Shown: piece by piece, positions 52,793-59,800 of the stretch
Layout: each line of letters starts with the position of its first letter
Position numbering within the stretch: position 1 is the first letter of the stretch
NCBI GenBank assembly: GCA_027324025.1
Contig: DAHVYW010000012.1
Location: 1-64,000 of the forward strand
Length of the DNA: 64,000 nt
Direction: 5' to 3'
From: JAJZQD01 sp021847735
Lineage (GTDB): Bacteria > Bacillota > Thermincolia > Thermincolales > UBA2595
Notes under the pieces: model-generated
What the model was told of the DNA's origin: nothing
Databases searched by the model: none
Seen by the model: the letters and a program-made list of their open reading frames with translations, nothing else
Program-made: the position numbers and the translations under genes

Positions 52793-53476
52793 TTACTGCT
52801 TAGTGCGCTTGGAATTCCTCTTTTTTGTTTTTTTGCCCTTGTCGACATTATCAAGGGATTTAAAACCATTCTTAACCAATTCTATCTTTTTTATTCCTTT
52901 TATCCGGTTGAGGTCTTCCTCTGTTTCGGCGTAAACCACACTGATTGTTTTGCAGTCTTTACACTGCAGTTCAATTCTTTCAGGAAATATGTCAATTTCA
53001 ATCTGGTAGCTCCCGCACTCACAGTATAGGAATCCTTCTTCAGCTATGTCGTGCAGACAGTTTAAAACCTCGAACATGATTTCGGCATTAAAAAAGTAAT
53101 CGTCGTAACCAAGCTCATCGACCAGGGATTCAAGGTTGTGTTCATAGTTTTCCGCGAGGGTATGAACCTTGTCACCCGGCCCGAAAAAGCCTAACTCGAC
53201 GTTAGTGTCATTACAATAGAAGAAAGTTACCTCATCAGACCACAGTTGTCTTGCCTTATAATAAACCAAATGGTTTGTTTCGCACAGTACACACGGCATT
53301 TGAAACCAATACTGTTGACGGTTCTTAGTTCCGATAATCAGTTTGGGGGCTCCACAGGAACAGGTAACTTTGTAACTGCTTGCCTTGGCAAATGCGAAAC
53401 GAGAAATTGAATGAAAATCCAACTTCCCACACGACGGGCAGCGCATGGCAACTACAAATTCAGTGGCTACAATCAT
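52793..53476 (-). CDS. CpXC-type zinc-ribbon protein
   Basis: Protein of 227 residues with several Cys pairs that should bind zinc: MRCPSCGKLDF, VTCSCGAPK, MPCVLCETNH, YCECGSYQIEI and LQCKDCKT. This resembles the CpXC domain plus an extra C-terminal ribbon. The tail is strongly basic (KGKKTKKRNSKRTKQ), so nucleic-acid or ribosome contact is possible. No enzyme motif is visible. ATG at 53476 with GGAGGGTTTACC. It lies between fba and spo0F, separated from spo0F by 113 bases. Function unknown. Confidence 0.75.
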   Translation of the reverse strand: MIVATEFVVAMRCPSCGKLDFHSISRFAFAKASSYKVTCSCGAPKLIIGTKNRQQYWFQMPCVLCETNHLVYYKARQLWSDEVTFFYCNDTNVELGFFGPGDKVHTLAENYEHNLESLVDELGYDDYFFNAEIMFEVLNCLHDIAEEGFLYCECGSYQIEIDIFPERIELQCKDCKTISVVYAETEEDLNRIKGIKKIELVKNGFKSLDNVDKGKKTKKRNSKRTKQ

Positions 53477-53589
53477 GGTAAACCCTCCTCTAATGTTTTT
53501 ATTTCGCCACTGAAAATAAAATTCCTCCTTTTTTTTATAAGAGGTTGTCGCTTAAGTCATCCCCTTGTTTGTATGTTTCGTAGGCTTTA

Positions 53590-53970
53590 TCAGGCCCAGC
53601 ACTCCAGGTTTTCATTAAGGGTCTTTCTGACAAGCCCCCTCAATTCATTAATGTCAAAGGGCTTAGTAACGTATTCTTTGATTCCCAGCTTCATTGCCTC
53701 TGCCACGATTTCAAGCTCACCGTACGCTGTCATCATGATTACCAAAACGGAATCATTGGTTTTCTTGATTTCGTGTAGGGCTTCGATACCATTCATACCC
53801 GGCATTTTCATATCCATCAGAATAATATCTGGCATAGCCTCATTTACTTTGTCCACAGCTTCCTGGCCGCTTGCGGCCAATTCGACAGTGTAGCCTTCCT
53901 CATTAAAAGCCTCAAAGAGTAATCTCCTCACTCCCATTTGATCATCGACCACAAGTAGTTTTGCCCCCAA
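53590..53970 (-). CDS. spo0F: sporulation response regulator Spo0F
   Basis: Single-domain receiver of the sporulation phosphorelay, 126 residues. The acidic pocket is Asp9-Asp10 (VVDDQMG), the phosphoacceptor Asp53 lies in ILMDMKMPGMNG, with Thr in MMTAYG and Lys in YVTKPFD. There is no output domain. TTG start at 53970 with GGGGGAATCCAA. The location between fba and pyrG is that of Bacillus spo0F, and a sigma-H-type promoter stands upstream. Some Clostridia lack Spo0F, so its presence suggests a phosphorelay here; Spo0B is not in the window. Confidence 0.88.
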   Translation of the reverse strand: MGAKLLVVDDQMGVRRLLFEAFNEEGYTVELAASGQEAVDKVNEAMPDIILMDMKMPGMNGIEALHEIKKTNDSVLVIMMTAYGELEIVAEAMKLGIKEYVTKPFDINELRGLVRKTLNENLECWA

Positions 53971-54025
53971 TTGGATTCCCCCTCTGTCTCAATCTAAACA
54001 ATTGCTCAAAGGTTCACACAGAGAG

Positions 54026-54054
54026 TTATTCTAGATTAAATATGGTTTTCCTTC
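54026..54054 (-). promoter_or_regulatory. predicted sigma-H promoter of spo0F
   Basis: On the minus strand GAAGGAAAA (54046-54054, pattern RNAGGAWWW) and GAATAA (54026-54031, pattern GAATWW) are separated by 14 bases, of which 11 form the spacer to the RNN that precedes GAAT. Bacillus spo0F is known to have a sigma-H promoter. Start of transcription would be about 50 nt before the TTG. Confidence 0.65.
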
Positions 54055-54109
54055 CAATTCTGTGAAATAAATCTATCAACATATTTCGCCATTGTTCTGC
54101 AATTTTATA

Positions 54110-54838
54110 CTAGAAACCCTGGTAAGCCCCTCCCATAAATGGTGCAATAAACCCTACAATGGCTGCAGTGAGTACAATTATGACCAACCCCAAAATGCCA
54201 AAGGGAATTAGCAGGGCTGCCACGGCCCTGCCGGTGGAAAATCCCTGGATTTCCCGCAGGCCGATAACCAACAAGACTGCCCACCAGATAAAAGCCAACA
54301 GGGACACGGCAACGGTTAAAAACCTGCCGAAAAGCGAGTCAACCAGTATGACGCTGATTACCTGAAACGGGATGACCAAAACCCGGGGAATATCCGCAAA
54401 TGCCAATACTGTCAGAACCCCAACGGCCCGGCCCCTTCCGCCTAAAAGCTCGGCAAAAAGATGAAAAACACCGGCCTGCATAAACCAACCGATAAAGGCC
54501 AGCAAGGCCCCGATAATTCCTATGTACGGCCTCGTCTTGGCCAAGGCGCCGGCCAATTCCGCAGAACCTTTTGAAAAGTCAGGGGGAACCAGAGTGTTCA
54601 TGAGAGATGTTAGGATTACGACCAAAAGAAAAACAACAAATCCTTGGAACAGCGGCGGGTCTTCTGTAAATTTGCGAAATGTGACCCTTGGGGTAAATAA
54701 TACTCCATATATTAGTTCTGCCAATCCGGCACGACCGGTCCGGTTGTCATCCTTAGCACCGGCAACCTTTGCCGGTTCCAAGGCTTCTTGGGCCACAACG
54801 TCTGGCCCGAACTGGTTATTCTGATCTATGTCGCTCAT
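54110..54838 (-). CDS. Yip1-domain membrane protein
   Basis: Membrane protein of 242 residues with a charged N-terminal 50 residues and five hydrophobic helices, matching the Yip1/DUF1282 layout (LIYGVLFTPRVTFRKFTEDP entering the membrane part; FADIPRVL in the middle). ATG at 54838. It lies 15 bases downstream of sppA. No enzymatic residues are visible; possibly a membrane-organisation protein. Function unknown. Confidence 0.78.
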   Translation of the reverse strand: MSDIDQNNQFGPDVVAQEALEPAKVAGAKDDNRTGRAGLAELIYGVLFTPRVTFRKFTEDPPLFQGFVVFLLVVILTSLMNTLVPPDFSKGSAELAGALAKTRPYIGIIGALLAFIGWFMQAGVFHLFAELLGGRGRAVGVLTVLAFADIPRVLVIPFQVISVILVDSLFGRFLTVAVSLLAFIWWAVLLVIGLREIQGFSTGRAVAALLIPFGILGLVIIVLTAAIVGFIAPFMGGAYQGF

Positions 54839-54853
54839 AAGGCAAATCCTCCA

Positions 54854-55801
54854 CTATCGATTTTGTATGGTGGGTTGAAATTTTAGCATTTCCCGGAACA
54901 TTTGAATTTCCCGGGGTGACAAACCCTCCAGCCCGGGGGAATAATTGTTCCCCAGTAAGCTGTTCATGCCTCCGAAAAACATTTCGAAGGGAGTTTTGGG
55001 ACCGAATTCGTAAATAACAGGTTCCCCGGATATTTTAGCCACTTTACGGGTAAGTTCGATGGCATCATAGTAATTTCCCAACGCATCAACGAGACCAAGG
55101 TTTTTTGCCTGACGGCCTGTAAAAATCCGGCCGTCTGCCAGTTTAAGCACTTCATTCCTGTCCATTTTACGGCCTTTTGCTACTACATCCACGAACTGTT
55201 GATAAATATCATCCACCATTCCTTGCAATATAACCCTTTCGGCGGGTGAAATGGGCCTGTTGGGGGAACCAATATCTTTGAAGGGACCGCTTTTAACCGT
55301 TTGCGGAGAAACCCCTATTTTGTTATACAGTTCCTGTATGTTCATGCTTTCCATGATAACCCCGATACTTCCGGTCATTGTGGCCGGGTTGGCCATTATT
55401 TTATCGGCCTTGGCGGCTATCCAGTAACCTCCGGAAGCGGCGACATCCCCCATGGAAGCAACAACGGTTTTGCCTGCTTTTCGCACCCGCTCGATTTCAT
55501 CCCCAATTTCCTGGGAAGCGGCGGCACTGCCGCCGGGGCTGTTTATTCTTAGCAGGACCGCTTTGATGCTGTCATCTTCGCGAGCCTTTTTCAACTGTTC
55601 CATGACTGACTGCCCACCGGACCCGGTGCCAAGGAAACCCGATTCACTCCTTGAGCCGCTAATAACGCCTTCAACATAAATTACTCCAATTCGGTCGCCC
55701 GCCTTTGACTTGTTCTGTTTAGTTGGGTTTGTTGCCAGGGCAACTGCCAGCGAGAGTATTACAACCCCCGCTATTATGCCAATTACCAGTTTTTTATTCA
55801 T
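54854..55801 (-). CDS. sppA: signal peptide peptidase SppA
   Basis: Membrane-bound serine protease of 315 residues, family S49, that degrades remnant signal peptides. One N-terminal membrane helix (residues 3-22), then VLLRINSPGGSAAASQEIG, the nucleophile region SMGDVAASGGYWIAAKADKI and the lysine region near TVKSGPFKDIGSPNRP. ATG at 55801. In an operon with the Yip1 gene. Single-domain short form as in Bacillus. Confidence 0.93.
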   Translation of the reverse strand: MNKKLVIGIIAGVVILSLAVALATNPTKQNKSKAGDRIGVIYVEGVISGSRSESGFLGTGSGGQSVMEQLKKAREDDSIKAVLLRINSPGGSAAASQEIGDEIERVRKAGKTVVASMGDVAASGGYWIAAKADKIMANPATMTGSIGVIMESMNIQELYNKIGVSPQTVKSGPFKDIGSPNRPISPAERVILQGMVDDIYQQFVDVVAKGRKMDRNEVLKLADGRIFTGRQAKNLGLVDALGNYYDAIELTRKVAKISGEPVIYEFGPKTPFEMFFGGMNSLLGNNYSPGLEGLSPREIQMFREMLKFQPTIQNR

Positions 55802-55939
55802 TCAAAAATTCCCCCCGGTTCTTTTCTCTGCCGCCTAATACACTTATATATTGACCTTCACTTAGTTATTCCCTTTTGCCGTATTTCTTATAGAAACCCT
55901 AAAATCATTACCGTCTACGGCAAACTTTTTCATGCAAAA

Positions 55940-56054
55940 AGTGAACTCGTTCAGCTAAAGCTGAACATCGAAACTTCAGTGGGGGATTCTACCCCCACTG
56001 AAGCAGAAAAGTGGAAACTCCACCTTATAGAAGGTGGAGTCTTGGAATTGGGAT
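55940..56054 (+). repeat. 115-bp three-hairpin repeat, family A copy 4
   Basis: Same 115-base unit, plus orientation. The differences from copy 1 are in the loops (ATT for ACT in the middle hairpin, TATAG for AATAG in the third). It is followed 3 bases later by a small family B-like hairpin and then the pyrG stop. Confidence 0.95.
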
Positions 56055-56057
56055 AAA

Positions 56058-56099
56058 AGGCTGTTCAACACGCCGCTAAACAACGTTTTTAAACAGCCT
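56058..56099. repeat. 42-bp hairpin, reduced family B element
   Basis: AGGCTGTTCAACA...GTTTTTAAACAGCCT with a short middle. The ends are those of family B. It is 12 bases after the pyrG stop and may act as its terminator. Confidence 0.7.
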
Positions 56100-56111
56100 C
56101 AGAGCTTGGGA

Positions 56112-57731
56112 TTAATCTGCAGTCTTTCCCAATCGCAATTTGTGGGCCATACCTACGAAATCTCTGAAAAGCGGGTGAGGTCGGTTAGGGCGGGATTTAA
56201 ATTCCGGGTGGAACTGAGTCCCGACAAACCATGGGTGATCTGCCAACTCAATGATTTCCACCAGCCTGTCGTTGGGAGAAGTACCGCTGATTACCATCCC
56301 TCTTGCTTTCATCTGGTCCCGGTATTCATTATTAAATTCAAAGCGGTGGCGATGGCGTTCATAAATCAAGTCCTGCTCATATCCCCCGGACGCCTTCGTC
56401 CCTTCCGCCAGTTTACACGGGTAAAGACCGAGCCTCATTGTGCCGCCTTTCTCTTCAATGTCTTTCTGTTCCGGCAGCAGGTCAATAACGGGGTTCGGAG
56501 TATGTGGATCAAACTCAGAACTGTTGGCTTTCTTCATCCCCATATTGCGGGCAAACTCAATTACTGCACATTGCATGCCAAGACAAATGCCTAAAAAAGG
56601 TATTTTGTTTTCCCTGGCATAGGTAATGGCCCTTATTTTGCCTTCAATACCGCGATCCCCGAATCCACCGGGCACTAATATTCCGTCGACATTTGACAGT
56701 TGCTCGTTTACAACATTGTCGCCTTTCTCCAGTTCCACGGCATTTATCCATTTAATCTCCATCGCTGAATCATGATAAAGACCGGCGTGCCTTAGGGCTT
56801 CGGCTACACTCATATAGGCATCGGGTAGTTCTACATATTTACCGACAACGGCAATCGTAGTCTTATATTTGGGGTTTTTAATTTTGTCTACAATCTGAAT
56901 CCATTCCGACATATCCGCATTTTTGCATTTAAGCCCGAGACGTTCTACAACGATGTCGTCAAGTCCCTCTTTTTCCATTAGAAGCGGGACCTCGTAAATT
57001 GTGCAGGCGTCCACCGCCTGAATAACAGCATCCTTGTGAATGTCACAAAAAAGTGCCAGTTTTTCTTCCATTTCCTTTGAAAGAGGCATTTCTGTGCGGC
57101 AAACGATAACGTCCGGCTGAATACCGATACTGCGCAGCTCTTTGACGCTGTGCTGGGTCGGTTTGGTTTTTAGCTCACCCGCAGCCCTAAGGTAAGGGAC
57201 CAGAGTAACATGAATATACATCACGTTTTCCCGGCCAATATCGCTCTTTAGCTGCCGGATGGCCTCCAGGAAGGGAAGGGATTCGATGTCTCCCACGGTA
57301 CCCCCGATTTCGGTAATTACTACATCCGGTTTGCTTTCCTTAAGAACTCTTTGAACCCGCTCCTTAATCTCATTGGTGACATGCGGGATAACCTGAACCG
57401 TCCCGCCAAGAAAGTCCCCTTTGCGCTCTTTGGAGATGATTGACCAGTATATTTTACCGGTTGTGACATTACAACTTTTACTAAGGTTTATATCAATAAA
57501 TCTTTCATAGTGTCCCAGGTCAAGGTCTGTTTCTGCCCCGTCGTCAGTTACAAAAACCTCACCGTGTTGATAGGGACTCATTGTACCGGGGTCAACGTTA
57601 ATATAAGGGTCAAATTTCTGGATGGCTACCTTTAATCCTCTGCTCTTTAGAAGACATCCTAACGATGCAGCCGTTATGCCCTTTCCGAGGGAGGACACAA
57701 CTCCTCCGGTAACGAAAACAAACTTAGCCAT
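56112..57731 (-). CDS. pyrG: CTP synthase
   Basis: Makes CTP from UTP with glutamine as nitrogen donor. The 539-residue protein has an N-terminal synthetase domain (TGGVVSSLGKGITAASLG, DPYINVDPGTMSPYQHGEVF, EIGGTVGDIES) and a C-terminal class I glutaminase with the nucleophile in GICLGMQCAV and His-Glu in GTQFHPEFKSRP. ATG at 57731. The rpoE-pyrG order is shared with Bacillus. Family A and B repeats stand at its 3' end. Confidence 0.98.
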   Translation of the reverse strand: MAKFVFVTGGVVSSLGKGITAASLGCLLKSRGLKVAIQKFDPYINVDPGTMSPYQHGEVFVTDDGAETDLDLGHYERFIDINLSKSCNVTTGKIYWSIISKERKGDFLGGTVQVIPHVTNEIKERVQRVLKESKPDVVITEIGGTVGDIESLPFLEAIRQLKSDIGRENVMYIHVTLVPYLRAAGELKTKPTQHSVKELRSIGIQPDVIVCRTEMPLSKEMEEKLALFCDIHKDAVIQAVDACTIYEVPLLMEKEGLDDIVVERLGLKCKNADMSEWIQIVDKIKNPKYKTTIAVVGKYVELPDAYMSVAEALRHAGLYHDSAMEIKWINAVELEKGDNVVNEQLSNVDGILVPGGFGDRGIEGKIRAITYARENKIPFLGICLGMQCAVIEFARNMGMKKANSSEFDPHTPNPVIDLLPEQKDIEEKGGTMRLGLYPCKLAEGTKASGGYEQDLIYERHRHRFEFNNEYRDQMKARGMVISGTSPNDRLVEIIELADHPWFVGTQFHPEFKSRPNRPHPLFRDFVGMAHKLRLGKTAD

Positions 57732-57866
57732 GATTTTCCTCCTATTCGAAAAACGGGTTGAATATTTGCTACTGTTCTAAAAACTACCTACAACATTTTA
57801 TCCTCTGGTAGATAGCCTGTCAAGGGGAAGCAGAGCGTTGAAAGGTTGCAGCCCCCTATCAACCCA

Positions 57867-57893
57867 AACTCAGGAAAGTAATAACTTTCCTGA
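57867..57893 (-). terminator. second hairpin after rpoE
   Basis: ACTCAGGAAAG-TTATTA-CTTTCCTGAGT on the minus strand, 3 bases beyond the first terminator. It may be a back-up terminator or a pyrG leader hairpin. Confidence 0.7.
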
Positions 57894-57895
57894 GT

Positions 57896-57928
57896 ATTAA
57901 AAATTGCGTGGAATTACCACGCATTTTA
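57896..57928 (-). terminator. intrinsic terminator of rpoE
   Basis: Minus strand TGCGTGG-TAATT-CCACGCA followed by ATTTTTAATA right after the rpoE stop. Confidence 0.88.
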
Positions 57929-58222
57929 TTAATTATCCCAGTCTTCGTCGGGGTGATTGGGACGAAGCCCCTTGTCCGGCATCCATTCTCTTAATCCCCA
58001 TACACCCTGTCCTACATGGATAAACCTCCCGTCGAGGTTTAATTCGGTGTGTATACCTGCCATAATATGTTCCCTGTCTTTTCCCGTAATAGGCTTAATG
58101 GCCATAACTTCTTCAAACAGTTCCCGGAAATATAAGGGAGCCCCTTTGGCTTTAAGAATTTCATGGGCCAGGTCGGCTTCGGACATATGTGGGTTAACCT
58201 GTCCAGTAGTGAGGTTAGCCAT
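57929..58222 (-). CDS. rpoE: RNA polymerase delta-like factor RpoE
   Basis: Small HARE-HTH protein of about 97 residues, homologous to the N-terminal globular part of the RNA polymerase delta subunit (LAHEILKAKGAPLYFRELFE, with LDGRFIHVGQGVWGLREW at its end). The long acidic tail of Bacillus delta (over 80 residues) is almost absent; only a short PDEDWDN end remains. I chose ATG at 58222, after GGAAGGTGAATGTTA. Next to pyrG as usual. Because the tail is needed for RNA displacement in Bacillus, its activity may differ. Confidence 0.85.
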   Translation of the reverse strand: MANLTTGQVNPHMSEADLAHEILKAKGAPLYFRELFEEVMAIKPITGKDREHIMAGIHTELNLDGRFIHVGQGVWGLREWMPDKGLRPNHPDEDWDN

Positions 58223-58470
58223 TAACATTCACCTTCCCTCGCATTGATAAATGGTAAAGCTATAATTAACAAAATAAATTATTCGACTCTGTGGGAGTAT
58301 TTTCCTGCCTAATCGCTAAAAATTTGTCTGAAATTGTTGGAATCAGGGAGCACCCGTAAAAAGAGTTTTATTTTAATAAAAAGTTAATATTTTTTTCATC
58401 CAAATGTCACAAATTTTTATTAAAATTAACATATTAACCAAAAAAACGACAAAAAGGCAGGAGTGTTTTA

Positions 58471-58659
58471 ATGAAACAAGAAAAGATTCTCCTGAGAATT
58501 CAACAACTGCGTCGGAACCTGGCCGCCCTCGTAACAATCAACGGAAGTTTGACCAGCCAGGCCGTTCTAAGGGCAAGCCATAAGCTGGATGTAGCAGTAA
58601 ACGCCTATTACCGGGTTCTGATAAAAAAAAATCATAAGAGAAAAAAAGGGTTGTTTTAA
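58471..58659 (+). CDS. Spo0E-like aspartyl-phosphate phosphatase
   Basis: Small protein of 62 residues with the helix-loop-helix pattern of Spo0E-family phosphatases: LLRIQQLRRNLAALVTINGS followed by LTSQAVLRASHKLDVAVNAYY. The signature SQELD is ASHKLD here, with Leu-Asp retained. These proteins drain the phosphorelay by removing phosphate from Spo0A. ATG at 58471 has AGGAGTGTTTTA. It is one of the few plus-strand genes, standing divergently from rpoE across a 240-base AT-rich gap with a run of T and A. A basic C-terminal tail (KKNHKRKKG) is present. Confidence 0.75.
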   Translation: MKQEKILLRIQQLRRNLAALVTINGSLTSQAVLRASHKLDVAVNAYYRVLIKKNHKRKKGLF

Positions 58660-58742
58660 AAGTTCATTTGACACCGTATTTAATAATGTTTTTTTCCTTA
58701 CGTTGTCTCAAAAGAGGCAGTCTTACTAAGTTTTGACATAGG

Positions 58743-58770
58743 GAAGGGGCAGGAATATGCCTGCCCCTTC
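58743..58770. terminator. GC-rich hairpin between the Spo0E-like gene and the cyclophilin remnant
   Basis: GAAGGGGCAGG-AATATG-CCTGCCCCTTC is an 11-bp perfect stem. A clean T-run does not follow directly on either strand, although a T5 lies 14 bases on for the plus strand. Confidence 0.6.
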
Positions 58771-58788
58771 TGGGACAATCCCCTTTTT

Positions 58789-59212
58789 CTATTCATCTGT
58801 AACTGTTACCTTATTAATGGGCTGACCTTTCATCGGGTAATTCAGGGATTTGTAGCCCAGGGGGGGTGCCCAAACGGGAACGGCAGTGGTGGTCCGGGAT
58901 ATTCCATTGACTGCGAGATTAACCCCAACAAGCACGAAAGGGGCTCCCTCTCTATGGCCCACCGGGGACCTAACACAGGTGGCAGCCAGTTCTTCATTGT
59001 TTATGAACCCCAACCCCACCTTGACGGAGTACACACGGTTTTTGGCAGGGTAATTGAAGGTATGGATTTGGCCGACCGGATTAACCCCGGGGACAAGATT
59101 AAAAACCGCTATTAGCCAGCTTCTCGAAATTTGCCACGGTATTGGGGGCATCTTTGTCAAAAAATTCAATCACGATTTTTCCCTTGTCCATTTCAATAAT
59201 ACCCTTTTTCAT
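58789..59212 (-). pseudogene. ppi: cyclophilin-type peptidyl-prolyl isomerase, broken by an internal inversion
   Basis: Remnant of a cytosolic proline isomerase. The minus strand starts at ATG 59212 (AAGGAGGTACT site) and reads MKKGIIEMDKGKIVIEFFDK then DAPNTVANFEKLANSGF and stops. The last ten residues (INKVTVTDE) are also on the minus strand at 58789-58818. The middle of the protein, GLTFHRVIQGFVAQGGCPNG, SMAHRGPNTGGSQFFI, HLDGVHTVFGRVIEGMD and GDKI, is read only from the plus strand. Thus the 285-bp core has been flipped within its own gene. As drawn, no full cyclophilin can be made from either strand. An assembly error at the flipped piece is possible. Confidence 0.85.
58816..59100 (+). 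other. inverted core of the cyclophilin gene
   Basis: This stretch encodes cyclophilin residues from GLTFHRV to GDKI in frame on the plus strand without a stop. Flipping it back joins GACAAGATT to AATAAGG exactly in frame at the C-terminal side; at the N-terminal side two bases are missing relative to an intact ...GGTTTTTAY-AAT-GGG. The two ends share only AATG/ATT-type microhomology. Confidence 0.85.
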
Positions 59213-59221
59213 AGTACCTCC

Positions 59222-59332
59222 TTAAAGTTTGCCTTTAACCACCAGCCAAACCGCTAGACCAATCGGCAGAGCAAAGGCGATTAAAAAGTTAACTGTCTGC
59301 CACATAAACTTGGAGCCCTCAAAACCATACAT
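59222..59332 (-). CDS. 36-residue single-helix membrane protein
   Basis: Short gene just upstream of the cyclophilin remnant (10 bases apart). ATG at 59332 has a strong ribosome site, GGGAGGGTTTACTT. The protein begins MYGFEGSKFMWQTVNFLIAF and ends in a basic KGKL; residues 10-34 form one membrane helix. Its start region recalls the N-terminus of AtpF (FLWQIVNFL), which may be chance. Function unknown. A longer frame up to 59437 is not supported by a start site. Confidence 0.55.
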   Translation of the reverse strand: MYGFEGSKFMWQTVNFLIAFALPIGLAVWLVVKGKL

Positions 59333-59450
59333 AAGTAAACCCTCCCTGTAATCACCTATATAATCAGAAAGTTTGCGGATAGCAAACCTCCTACCTTCTC
59401 GCAGCCGCCAGGCGTAGAGAAAAACGGCACCCTTCACCTGCCCGATGTTG

Positions 59451-59676
59451 AGGCTGTTCAGTGCGCAGGTTCTTAGCGCTTAGAACTGTGGCCTACCCCT
59501 TGCGGGTAAAAGCGAGTATGGCTAGGAAGCAATTTTACAACGGCTGAAGGCGTACTCTTTTGTACGTCGAAGTCGTTGTAAAATTGCTGAGTGCGGAGCC
59601 GTTGCCGCCTCAGCGGCTTACGGATTCCGGCCTACTCCTTGCGGGTACAACGCCAGACGACGCTTTTCAACAGCCT
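59451..59676. repeat. long inverted-repeat element, family B copy 2
   Basis: Bounded by AGGCTGTTCA and CTTTTCAACAGCCT, 226 bp. It contains GCGAGTATGGCTAGGAAGC and a long hairpin CAATTTTACAACGGCTGAAG / AAGTCGTTGTAAAATTG around GTAC. Extra arms TTAGCGCTTAGAAC and GCGGGTA are not found in copy 3. Confidence 0.85.
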
Positions 59677-59800
59677 TGAGACGGTTCAAAAACGAGTATA
59701 GCAAGGAAACAATTTTACAACGGCTGAGGGCGTACTCCATGTACGTTGAAGTCGTTGTAAAATTGTTGACAAAGCTAGACGAAGTTTTTCAACCGTCTCA
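59677..59800. repeat. long inverted-repeat element, family B copy 3
   Basis: 124 bp with 17-base ends TGAGACGGTTCAAAAAC and GTTTTTCAACCGTCTCA (one mismatch). It shares AACGAGTATAGCAAGGAAAC and the CAATTTTACAACG...CGTTGTAAAATTG hairpin with copy 2. The last three bases serve as the argS stop codon TGA. Confidence 0.88.

Noticed and set aside
19982..56054. Family A repeats as a CRISPR array
   Set aside because: Copies are about 10-14 kb apart, in both orientations, without spacers or cas genes.
58789..59169. Continuous minus-strand frame of 126 codons over the cyclophilin remnant
   Set aside because: Only its last ten codons are genuine cyclophilin; the rest is the antisense of the inverted core and resembles no protein.
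59222..59437. Longer version (71 residues) of the 36-residue membrane protein
   Set aside because: The extra N-terminus lacks a ribosome site and its composition looks like translated non-coding sequence; the ATG at 59332 has a strong site.
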